The notes under the pieces were generated by a model, which was not told the origin of the DNA, did not search any database, and was given only the letters and a program-made list of their open reading frames with translations. Position numbers and translations under genes: made by a program. Of a DNA stretch of 37,617 nt, positions 8,085 through 14,239 are shown piece by piece. Numbering within the stretch: the stretch's first letter is position 1; each line of letters starts with the position of its first letter. Location: contig ONYA01000024.1 in the NCBI GenBank assembly GCA_900321965.1, forward strand, positions 1 to 37,617. The letters run 5' to 3'. This DNA comes from an uncultured Prevotellaceae bacterium. Its GTDB lineage: Bacteria > Bacteroidota > Bacteroidia > Bacteroidales > Bacteroidaceae.

Positions 8085-9650
8085 ATGTCTAAACAGTTAG
8101 AAAAGATTAAGCAGCTCATCGAGAAGCGCGAACAGGCCCGTCTCGGTGGTGGTGAGAAAGCAATCCAGAAACAGCACGACCGCGGCAAGTACACCGCTCG
8201 TGAGCGCATCGACATGCTGCTCGACCAAGGTTCGTTCGAAGAGTACGACATGTTCAAGGAGCATCGTTGCCACAACTTCGGTATGGAGAAAAAGCAGTTC
8301 CCTGGCGACGGTGTCGTTGCCGGTAGCGGTACCATCGACGGCCGTCTGGTCTTCGTCTTCGCACAGGACTTTACCGTCCATGCCGGTTCTCTGTCTGAGA
8401 CCATGAGCCAGAAGATCTGTAAGGTCATGGATATGGCCATGAAGATGGGCGCTCCCTGTATCGGTATCAACGACTCGGGTGGTGCACGTATCCAGGAGGG
8501 TATCAACGCTCTGGCCGGCTACGCCGAGATTTTCGAGCGTAACATTCTGGCTTCGGGTGTCATTCCCCAGATTTCCGGTATCTTCGGTCCCTGCGCCGGT
8601 GGTGCCGTCTACTCCCCCGCCCTCACCGACTTCACGCTGATGATGGAGAACACCTCTTATATGTTCCTCACCGGTCCGAAGGTGGTGAAGACCGTCACGG
8701 GCGAGGACATCGACCAGGAGCACCTCGGTGGTGCATCTGTTCACTCGACGAAGTCTGGTGTGACCCACTTCACGGCCAAGACCGAGGAAGAAGGCCTGCA
8801 GATGATCAAGACGCTGCTGTCGTATATTCCTTCTAATAATATGGAGGTGGCTCCGCGCCGCAAGAACGACGACCCCATCAACCGCATGGAGGACTCACTG
8901 AACGAGATTATCCCCGAGAACCCCAACGAGGCTTACGACATGTACAAGGTCATTGCCGCTATCACCGACAACGGCGAGTTCTTCGAGGTGCAGCCAAAGT
9001 TCGCTAAGAACATCATCGTCGGCTTTGCCCGCTTCAACGGCCAGAGCGTCGGTATCGTGGCCAACCAGCCTACCTGCTATGCTGGTGTGCTCGACGTGAA
9101 CGCCTCGCGTAAGGGTGCCCGCTTCGTCCGTTTCTGCGACGCCTTCAACATTCCCATTGTGTCGCTCGTCGACGTTCCCGGCTTCCTGCCCGGCACGGGT
9201 CAGGAGTACAACGCCGTCATCCTGCACGGTGCCCAGCTGCTCTACGCTTACGGCGAGGCTACCGTTCCCAAGATTACGGTCACGCTGCGTAAGTCGTACG
9301 GTGGTTCACACATCGTGATGGGTTCCAAGCAGCTCCACACCGACCTGAACTACGCATGGCCCTCAGCTGAGATTGCCGTGATGGGTGCCTCTGGTGCTGC
9401 TGCTGTGCTCTACGCTAAGGAAGCCAAGGCCAAGAAGGAAGCTGGCGAGGACGTCAAGGCCTTCATCGCCGAGAAGGAGGACGAGTACAACGAGCTCTTC
9501 GCTAATCCTTACCAGGCAGCTAAGTACGGCTACATCGACGATGTCATCGAGCCGCGCAACACGCGCTTCCGCATCTGCCGCGGTCTGGCTCAGCTGGCTA
9601 CCAAGCGCGACGCTCTGCCTGCCAAGAAGCACGGTAACATTCCGATGTAA
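8085..9650 (+). CDS. mmdA: Methylmalonyl-CoA decarboxylase alpha subunit (carboxyltransferase)
   Basis: Transfers the carboxyl group of methylmalonyl-CoA to biotin on the carrier protein, releasing propionyl-CoA. The 521 residues match the family (about 510-520) and show both crotonase-like carboxyltransferase halves: the N-terminal half contains NDSGGARIQEG and IFGPCAGGAVYSPALTDF; the C-terminal half contains VDVPGFLPGTGQEYNAVI and SYGGSHIVMGSK. Propionyl-CoA carboxylase beta chains are close relatives, but the adjacent epimerase, MmdE-like gene and separate biotin carrier favour the decarboxylase. The strongly biased, GC-rich codon use suggests high expression. Confidence 0.93.
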   Translation: MSKQLEKIKQLIEKREQARLGGGEKAIQKQHDRGKYTARERIDMLLDQGSFEEYDMFKEHRCHNFGMEKKQFPGDGVVAGSGTIDGRLVFVFAQDFTVHAGSLSETMSQKICKVMDMAMKMGAPCIGINDSGGARIQEGINALAGYAEIFERNILASGVIPQISGIFGPCAGGAVYSPALTDFTLMMENTSYMFLTGPKVVKTVTGEDIDQEHLGGASVHSTKSGVTHFTAKTEEEGLQMIKTLLSYIPSNNMEVAPRRKNDDPINRMEDSLNEIIPENPNEAYDMYKVIAAITDNGEFFEVQPKFAKNIIVGFARFNGQSVGIVANQPTCYAGVLDVNASRKGARFVRFCDAFNIPIVSLVDVPGFLPGTGQEYNAVILHGAQLLYAYGEATVPKITVTLRKSYGGSHIVMGSKQLHTDLNYAWPSAEIAVMGASGAAAVLYAKEAKAKKEAGEDVKAFIAEKEDEYNELFANPYQAAKYGYIDDVIEPRNTRFRICRGLAQLATKRDALPAKKHGNIPM

Positions 9651-9651
9651 T

Positions 9652-9684
9652 CAATTGTAAATTGTAAATTGTCAAATTGTAAAT
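9652..9684. repeat. AATTGTAAAT spacer repeat after mmdA
   Basis: Three to four overlapping copies of AATTGTAAAT fill the 34-bp spacer between the mmdA stop and the next ATG at 9685. It is the same sequence type as the mce/mmdA spacer. Confidence 0.7.
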
Positions 9685-9834
9685 ATGACTAACGAAGTTT
9701 ATGCTGCCATAGCTCTTGCCCTGCACGAGCATCTTGGTAATAACGTCCACGATGTGGAGCCCGGCATCATTACGATTGCCGAGCATTCCACCCAGTGGAA
9801 CGGCTATGCCCAGACAATGACAGCTCACCCCTAA
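9685..9834 (+). CDS. Small MmdE-like decarboxylase accessory protein (49 aa)
   Basis: A 49-residue frame (starts MTNEVYAAIALALHEHLG, ends QWNGYAQTMTAHP) exactly fills the gap between mmdA and the biotin carrier gene, with 14 bp to the latter's ATG. Veillonella methylmalonyl-CoA decarboxylase has a small epsilon subunit (MmdE, about 55 aa) resembling the C-terminal part of the delta subunit, and the AAIALALHEH...HD.E.G..TI pattern fits that C-terminal segment as recalled from Bacteroidota OadG/MmdD-like proteins. There is no membrane segment, so it is not a full delta subunit. It probably helps hold alpha subunit and biotin carrier together; that role is inference. Confidence 0.7.
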   Translation: MTNEVYAAIALALHEHLGNNVHDVEPGIITIAEHSTQWNGYAQTMTAHP

Positions 9835-9848
9835 ATCATGAGTAGAGA

Positions 9849-10277
9849 ATGAAACAGTATAAATATACCATCAACGGTAACAAATACGAAGTTGCCATCG
9901 GCGACATTGTCGGCAATGTAGCTACGCTGACAGTCAACGGCGAGGAGTTCAAGGTCGAAATGGAGCAAGAACCCGAGCCCGAGAAGAAGAAGCCCGTAGT
10001 ACGTCCTGCGGCTGCGGCAGCTGCTCCTGCTGCTGAAGGTCAGGAGACGGCTGTTGCCAACAAGGCCAATGCCCTGAAGGCTCCGCTGCCCGGTGTCATC
10101 ACCGACATTCTTGTAGAAGTAGGTCAGGAAGTAGAGGCTGGTCAGAACGTGATTGTTCTGGAAGCCATGAAGATGGCCAACAACCTGCAGGCCGAAAAGT
10201 CAGGAAAAGTCACCGCCATCTGCGTACAGGTTGGTCAGAGCGTGATGGAAGACGAGGCGCTGGTTGTCATCGAGTAG
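9849..10277 (+). CDS. mmdC: Biotin carrier subunit of methylmalonyl-CoA decarboxylase
   Basis: Carries the carboxyl group on biotin. The 142 residues comprise an N-terminal beta region (about 1-40), a flexible acidic then Pro/Ala linker (about 40-75) and a C-terminal biotinyl domain with the canonical EAMKM motif, biotinylated Lys at 108. It is the last gene of the run: no beta (membrane, sodium-pumping) subunit follows. Instead the stop codon overlaps the 3' end of the convergent TPR gene by 11 bp, and the terminator lies inside that gene (10306-10345). Confidence 0.93.
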   Translation: MKQYKYTINGNKYEVAIGDIVGNVATLTVNGEEFKVEMEQEPEPEKKKPVVRPAAAAAAPAAEGQETAVANKANALKAPLPGVITDILVEVGQEVEAGQNVIVLEAMKMANNLQAEKSGKVTAICVQVGQSVMEDEALVVIE

Positions 10278-10950
10278 ACTTCTGACATTTGTCTATCCAC
10301 TCTTTAAGCACTCCTCGGGAAACGCCTCGCTGGAGTGCTTTTTCTAATTCCTCAAGGGCTTCCTTACGTCTTTCGAGCTTGAGCAGCAGGTCAACCTTGC
10401 TCGCCACATAGTCTACGTTCTGCGGCTGACGGCTGATGGCTTCGTCCCAGTCGTAGAGCGCTACGTCATATTGCTGCTGCGACGTCTCGAAGACGGCACG
10501 GGCCACATAGCACACCACGGAGTCGCGAAACATCTCCACCATCTGGTTATACTGGTCTCTGGCATCTGTCACGCGCCCCATCCTGGCATACACCGTAGCC
10601 AGTCCGAGACGGGCCTCCATGTGGGTGGGCATCTTTCTGAGAAACGCCTCGTAGTCGCTTCTCGCCATCGCATACTGCCGCTGGTTCGTCAGACAATAGG
10701 CCCGATAGTACAGGGCTGCCGGGTTGTCAGGTTCAATCATGAGCACCTTGCCATACTCATCAATAGCATAGTCCCATTGCCCCAACTGGATATTGACGGC
10801 AGCCTTCCTGAGTCTCAGGTCCGTCGAGCGCGGTTCACGGTCAATCATCCTGTTCAGCACCGTCAGCGAGTCGCGCCATTGCTGTGCGGTCTGCGCCGTC
10901 GTCGTTTGTGTTGTTGCAACCGCTATCAGCAGCAATATCAGCTTCTTCAT
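10267..10950 (-). CDS. Exported tetratricopeptide-repeat protein
   Basis: A 227-residue protein with a Sec signal (MKKLILLLIAVATTQTTTAQ) and about five TPR-like helical pairs (for example WDYAIDEYGKVLMIEPDNPA and YDVALYDWDEAISRQPQN), so a periplasmic or surface-associated scaffold. No catalytic motif is seen and the partner is unknown. Its ATG overlaps the stop of the upstream sigma-factor gene (ATGA at 10947-10950), indicating translational coupling. The codons near 10306-10345 double as the terminator of the opposite-strand mmd operon. Confidence 0.85.
   Translation of the reverse strand: MKKLILLLIAVATTQTTTAQTAQQWRDSLTVLNRMIDREPRSTDLRLRKAAVNIQLGQWDYAIDEYGKVLMIEPDNPAALYYRAYCLTNQRQYAMARSDYEAFLRKMPTHMEARLGLATVYARMGRVTDARDQYNQMVEMFRDSVVCYVARAVFETSQQQYDVALYDWDEAISRQPQNVDYVASKVDLLLKLERRKEALEELEKALQRGVSRGVLKEWIDKCQKSTR
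10306..10345 (+). terminator. mmd operon terminator embedded in the convergent TPR gene
   Basis: AAGCACTCC (10306-10314) pairs perfectly with GGAGTGCTT (10332-10340), followed by TTTC, so the RNA ends in a run of five U on the plus strand. It lies 29 bp after the mmdC stop but entirely within the last ~30 codons of the minus-strand TPR gene. Confidence 0.72.
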
Positions 10951-11654
10951 TTCCGCAGTTCGGTTAATTCCTTGTTGTAGTTCTTCTTCAGTCGGCGAAT
11001 GGCGCGGTTGCGTATCTGCCTGACGCGCTCCCGCTTCAGGTTCAGGTCCTCGGCTATCTCTGCCATCGTCTCGTGCTCACGGTCGAGTCCGAAGAAGCGG
11101 TTGATGACTTGCATCTCACGCTCGCTGAGCGACATCAGCGCCAGCTCTACGGCACGTTCTATCGCCTCGCTGTAGACGCGCTCATCAGCCTGTGGCGAGT
11201 CCTGGTTGACCAGTACCGACAGCAGACTTAAATTGGTACGCCCGCCCAACGGTGCATCTACCGACATGGCTTTCCCCTGGTGCTTGGCCAGTTTGTCGGC
11301 ATCCTTCGGCACTTTGTAGATGCCGTTCTGCTCCTCAATGGCACGTTCCATCTGCCGGCGCACATACGGCGCCGCAAAAACCACGAAGCGCGTCCCGCGT
11401 GAAGCATCAAACTTGGCCGCTGCCGTCATCAGCCCTAAATTGCCTTCGCTGATGAGGTCGTCCAACTGCAAGCCCTGCCCACGATAGAGCGAGGCCATCT
11501 TCACCACAAAACGCAGGTTGGCCTGCACCAGACGCCCCAAGGCACGCTGGTCACCCTGTTTGATACGCTCCGACAGTTCGCGTTCCTGCTCGTCAGTCAG
11601 CAACTTCTCCTGCCCTATTTCGTCCAAATAATTGTTTAAGCCGTTGTCCGTCAT
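10947..11654 (-). CDS. Sigma-70-family factor with shortened region 3
   Basis: A 235-residue sigma-70 protein. Region 1.2/2 is clear (NNYLDEIGQEKLLTDEQERE, LVQANLRFVV, DDLISEGNLGLMTAAAKFD), as is region 4 with its helix-turn-helix (NLKRERVRQIRNRAIRRLKK). Compared with the RpoD encoded at 15848-16711 it lacks about 35 residues between regions 2 and 4, where sigma domain 3 sits, and the promoter-melting segment YAVWWIRQ is replaced by FAAPYVRRQ. The start at 11654 is chosen because the earlier GTG (11708) would lie inside the promoter. It is coupled to the downstream TPR gene by an ATGA overlap. Probably an alternative, group-2-like factor; its regulon is unknown. Confidence 0.85.
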   Translation of the reverse strand: MTDNGLNNYLDEIGQEKLLTDEQERELSERIKQGDQRALGRLVQANLRFVVKMASLYRGQGLQLDDLISEGNLGLMTAAAKFDASRGTRFVVFAAPYVRRQMERAIEEQNGIYKVPKDADKLAKHQGKAMSVDAPLGGRTNLSLLSVLVNQDSPQADERVYSEAIERAVELALMSLSEREMQVINRFFGLDREHETMAEIAEDLNLKRERVRQIRNRAIRRLKKNYNKELTELRK

Positions 11655-11677
11655 CTTAAAAAATGTATTTATTGGTG

Positions 11678-11685
11678 CAAAGATA
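11678..11685 (-). promoter_or_regulatory. Promoter (-7 box) of the sigma/TPR operon
   Basis: TATCTTTG on the minus strand, 23 bp upstream of the chosen ATG (11654). It lies in the left arm of an imperfect palindrome (11674-11709) whose right arm carries the divergent patatin promoter. Confidence 0.7.
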
Positions 11686-11697
11686 CGACTTTTTTCG

Positions 11698-11705
11698 TAT
11701 TTTTG
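11698..11705 (+). promoter_or_regulatory. Promoter (-7 box) of the patatin-like gene
   Basis: TATTTTTG on the plus strand ends only 9 bp before the ATG at 11715, so the transcript would have a leader of only a few bases or none. It shares the palindrome 11674-11709 with the opposite promoter. Confidence 0.65.
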
Positions 11706-11714
11706 CACCCTGAT

Positions 11715-12710
11715 ATGAAAAGATTTATATTATTTTGTATGCTTGGCTGCTGGCTGACAGCCGCTGCCGCGCGTCCCAAGGTGGGACTGGTTTTAGGAGG
11801 AGGAGGCGCCAAGGGTGCTGCCGAAGTAGGTGTCATCAAGGTGCTCGAACAGGCTGGCATCCCCATCGACTACATCGCCGGAACGAGTATGGGGTCTATC
11901 GTTGGCGGGCTTTATGCGGCGGGCTATACCTCGACCGAGCTCGACTCCATGTTCTGCCAGCAGGAGTGGCTGTCGCTCATTACCGATCGCCGCAGCGACC
12001 TGGGCAACGAACCCTACAAGGTGAAAGACGGCGTGACCTATATCTTCGGATTTCCCGTCATGGGCGACATCAGCGATGGCGACATCGGCGGCTTCGGCGT
12101 CATGCGCGGCGAGCGTGTAGAACAGGTCATCGACTCGATGGCCCACGCCAAGGGCTGTCGCGACTTCAAGTCACTCCGTATTCCCTTCCGCTGTGTGGCT
12201 GCCGACTTCCGTACCGCTACGGAGGTCGTGTTCAGCAAAGGCAAGCTCTCGAAGGCCATCCGGGCGTCCATCGCCATTCCCGGCATCTTCAAGCCCGTCA
12301 ACCACGACGGCATGAAGCTGGTCGACGGCGGCATGCTCAACAACCTGCCTGCCGACGTTGTCAAGAAGATGGGTGCCGACATTATCATCTCCGTCGACCT
12401 GCAACAGGACGAGCCGATAGCCCGCACCCCCGACTACGACTTCAGCATGATCAGAGGCGTAGCCGAGATGTTAGGCTTCGGCGGACTCCTCGACTGGGTC
12501 GCCACCCGTCCAGACATCACGAAATATGCCGAAAACAAGGCGCTCTCCACCATCTGCATCTCCCCTATCCTGCCCAACTTGGACGCCTCCAGCTTCGGCA
12601 ACAAGAACAGCCGCAGGATGATCAAGATGGGCGAAGACGCAGCCATGAAACATTGGGACGAACTGATGCGGATAAAAAAGCAAATCACGCCATTGGACAT
12701 ACAACAATAA
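11715..12710 (+). CDS. Exported patatin-like phospholipase
   Basis: A lipid acyl hydrolase of the patatin family with a Ser-Asp dyad. After a signal peptide (MKRFILFCMLGCWLTAAAA) come the oxyanion loop LGGGGAKGAAEVG, the nucleophile elbow GTSMG (Ser about 58) and the Asp motif VDGGMLNNLP (Asp about 204). At 331 residues it holds only the lipase domain plus a short tail; there is no C-terminal surface-antigen barrel as in the larger RssA/PlpD-type proteins. The start at 11715 is fixed by the signal peptide. It is monocistronic and converges on the gene at 12773-13516. Confidence 0.92.
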   Translation: MKRFILFCMLGCWLTAAAARPKVGLVLGGGGAKGAAEVGVIKVLEQAGIPIDYIAGTSMGSIVGGLYAAGYTSTELDSMFCQQEWLSLITDRRSDLGNEPYKVKDGVTYIFGFPVMGDISDGDIGGFGVMRGERVEQVIDSMAHAKGCRDFKSLRIPFRCVAADFRTATEVVFSKGKLSKAIRASIAIPGIFKPVNHDGMKLVDGGMLNNLPADVVKKMGADIIISVDLQQDEPIARTPDYDFSMIRGVAEMLGFGGLLDWVATRPDITKYAENKALSTICISPILPNLDASSFGNKNSRRMIKMGEDAAMKHWDELMRIKKQITPLDIQQ

Positions 12711-12772
12711 AAGTGTGACCTCTGTTGTGCACTTGCAAGGCAAGAAGCTCGAGCGTCGTTCAGCCCTCTATG

Positions 12773-13516
12773 TCATGAAATCTTCCTTGTCCCGTTGCAC
12801 TCGGGATAGCTGCTACAGCTCCAGAACTCCTTGCCGGAGTTGACGCCTTTCTTCGCCATGTGCTTGATCATGGGTTTGCCGCAGACGGGGCAGGCGGGTG
12901 CATCGGCCTGCACACTCTGTTCCTTACGATAGGCCAGACGCTCGGCGGTGAGGCCCTCCGTGAAACCGCCTTCCACCCTGAAGGTGTTTAGCTGGCTCTC
13001 TATCTGGCGGCTAATCATCTGAATCAACCGGTTGCAAAGCACCAGCAGACAGTTGGCCACAACAAGCGAATCGTTGCTCTTGAGCCACGTATCGAACTTG
13101 TGCTTCTGGGCGAGGATGTGGATGCTGCTCTGGGGCTGCTCATCGTCCTTGTAGGCGGGGCGGTCCAGGGTGATGCAGCTCACAACCTGATAATCCTGCG
13201 AGTGAACCGACCAGGGGAGACTCTCGTGTCGCAGCAGACAGTTCAGATAGTCATGAGCCAGTTCCGACAGCGTGGCACGTGCCACATCAGTCAGCTTCAT
13301 CTCCGTCTCCTTCGATGTAGCGTGGGGCGAGTTGCCCTCGGCAATGTAGGCCGGTGCCGATCGTGCCGCCTGCGTCATCTGATCATACTGACGTCCGCAA
13401 GGGTCGTTCTTCAGGTTCAGGAAGCGTGTGCAGAAGTCCTGCGTCGCCAGCTGAACCACATTCGCCATCACCCACGTGTCTAACCAGAAATAACTGAAGC
13501 TCTTGATTTCAATCAT
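12773..13516 (-). CDS. Four-helix-bundle suffix protein fused to topoisomerase-type zinc finger
   Basis: A 247-residue protein. Residues about 20-200 are helical and follow the four-helix-bundle (23S rRNA intervening-sequence protein) pattern seen in Bacteroidota, including QMTQAARSAPAYIAEGNS and SKETEMKLTDVARATLSELA. The C-terminus is a zinc ribbon like the repeats at the end of DNA topoisomerase I: CPVCGKPM, then FWSCSSYPECNGTRKI, with four Cys placed to bind Zn. The fusion suggests nucleic-acid binding, but no function is known. It has a good promoter (13594-13625) and an unusual repeat-filled 5' UTR. Genes of this family often look laterally acquired. Confidence 0.78.
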   Translation of the reverse strand: MIEIKSFSYFWLDTWVMANVVQLATQDFCTRFLNLKNDPCGRQYDQMTQAARSAPAYIAEGNSPHATSKETEMKLTDVARATLSELAHDYLNCLLRHESLPWSVHSQDYQVVSCITLDRPAYKDDEQPQSSIHILAQKHKFDTWLKSNDSLVVANCLLVLCNRLIQMISRQIESQLNTFRVEGGFTEGLTAERLAYRKEQSVQADAPACPVCGKPMIKHMAKKGVNSGKEFWSCSSYPECNGTRKIS

Positions 13517-13526
13517 AGTTTTTTTT

Positions 13527-13574
13527 CGTTATGTCGTTATGTCGTTATTACGGGATTACGGGATGCCGGGATTA
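13527..13574. repeat. Six imperfect octamer repeats in the leader of the 12773-13516 gene
   Basis: Consecutive 8-bp units read CGTTATGT, CGTTATGT, CGTTATTA, CGGGATTA, CGGGATGC, CGGGATTA. They lie between the promoter (13594-13625) and the ATG (13516), so they are transcribed as 5' UTR. Confidence 0.7.
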
Positions 13575-13593
13575 CGATGTTCCTTATCGTTCG

Positions 13594-13625
13594 CAAAAGT
13601 ACAAAAAAATTCTGTAGACTCCAAA
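13594..13625 (-). promoter_or_regulatory. Promoter of the four-helix-bundle/zinc-finger gene
   Basis: On the minus strand: -7 TACTTTTG (13594-13601) and -33 TTTG (13622-13625), spacing 20 bp. The leader is about 70 nt. Confidence 0.7.
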
Positions 13626-13637
13626 CAAAACGTCGAA

Positions 13638-13912
13638 AAAGTAGGAAAGTGGACATTAAGGGTTTTTTCGGGACAGAGAAATAGACAAGAAGGTATATTA
13701 ATAATAGTAGTAATAATAATAATGGTAATAATAAGTAATAATCTTAATAATAATCTTAATAATAATCTTAATAATAATCTTAATAATAATCTTAATAATA
13801 ATCTTAATAATAATCTTAATAATAATATTATTTAAAATAAATCTAAATAAACCCCTACTTATAATGCCTCTCTTACGGCTTCAAAATAGCTTAATGTCCG
13901 CTTTCCTACTTT
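13638..13912. repeat. 275-bp element bounded by 23-bp inverted repeats
   Basis: The left arm 13638-13660 (AAAGTAGGAAAGTGGACATT, then AAG) is the reverse complement of the right arm 13890-13912 with one mismatch (22 of 23). The interior is AT-rich, contains the 12-bp tandem repeat and encodes no protein. The size and ends resemble a small non-autonomous element; no target duplication was identified. Confidence 0.65.
13736..13819. repeat. 12-bp tandem repeat, seven units
   Basis: TAATAATCTTAA is repeated head to tail seven times; CTT recurs at 13743, 13755, 13767, 13779, 13791, 13803 and 13815. Flanks hold degenerate AAT-rich units. The perfect copies suggest length variation between strains. 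Confidence 0.9.
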
Positions 13913-13954
13913 CCTACTTCACCACCGTAACCACCCCCGACTTTTGCTTACGGT

Positions 13955-13989
13955 AAACCCGACCTTTGATTACGGTGAAGGTCGGGTTT
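13955..13989. repeat. Perfect 12-bp inverted repeat among TTACGGT repeats
   Basis: AAACCCGACCTT (13955-13966) and AAGGTCGGGTTT (13978-13989) form a perfect stem with an 11-nt loop. TTACGGT occurs at 13949, 13971 and 13992, and once inverted upstream near 13925. No T-run follows, so it does not look like a terminator. Confidence 0.6.
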
Positions 13990-14162
13990 GGTTACGGTAA
14001 ACTTGCTGTCGGCGACAAAGATGCCTGCTTAATTGCAAATAATGAACTATCTATCGATACGATTATTAATTTTATCAATCATTTAAGAATTGAAGTGTTA
14101 ATCGCAAAGCAGCGTTAACATAAGGCTCGCAATTGTTAAATAGGGACAAAAGTTTATGACAT

Positions 14163-14196
14163 TTTGTCAGTTTCTTAAACTTTGCGCTTAATTTTG
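14163..14196 (+). promoter_or_regulatory. htrA promoter with overlapping inverted repeat
   Basis: -7 TAATTTTG (14189-14196) with TTTG at 14163-14166 (22-bp spacing, slightly long). GACAAAA (14145-14151) and TTTTGTC (14162-14168) form an inverted repeat over the -33 position, which could be an operator. The leader to the ATG at 14240 is about 35-40 nt. Confidence 0.55.
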
Positions 14197-14239
14197 CAGT
14201 CAGAATCGCAAAACAGATTTATTAATTAAAAGTAATAAT

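Larger units (their letters stand above)
13517..14239. other. 723-bp non-coding region rich in repeats
   Basis: No convincing gene is present; one open frame across 13503-13835 only translates the tandem repeat as Asn/Leu runs. From left to right the region holds the promoter and octamer-repeat leader of the minus-strand gene, a 23-bp inverted-repeat pair enclosing a 12-bp tandem repeat, a second perfect 12-bp inverted repeat, about 150 bp of unmarked AT-rich DNA, and the htrA promoter. Confidence 0.8.

Noticed and set aside
8085-9650. Propionyl-CoA carboxylase beta chain
   Set aside because: The sequence alone allows it, but epimerase, MmdE-like protein and separate biotin carrier without an adjacent biotin carboxylase favour the decarboxylase; kept as an alternative in the finding on the missing beta subunit.
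11735-12718. 327-codon frame overlapping the patatin gene in another phase
   Set aside because: Arg/His-rich translation typical of a shifted frame over a GC-rich gene; the patatin frame has a signal peptide and catalytic motifs.
13736-13819. Possible CRISPR array
   Set aside because: The repeats are contiguous 12-bp units with no spacers, and no cas gene is present.
13503-13835. 110-codon frame ending in NNLNNNLN repeats
   Set aside because: The coding appearance comes from the 12-bp tandem repeat; there is no ribosome-binding site, and the N-terminal part crosses the promoter and leader of the opposite gene.
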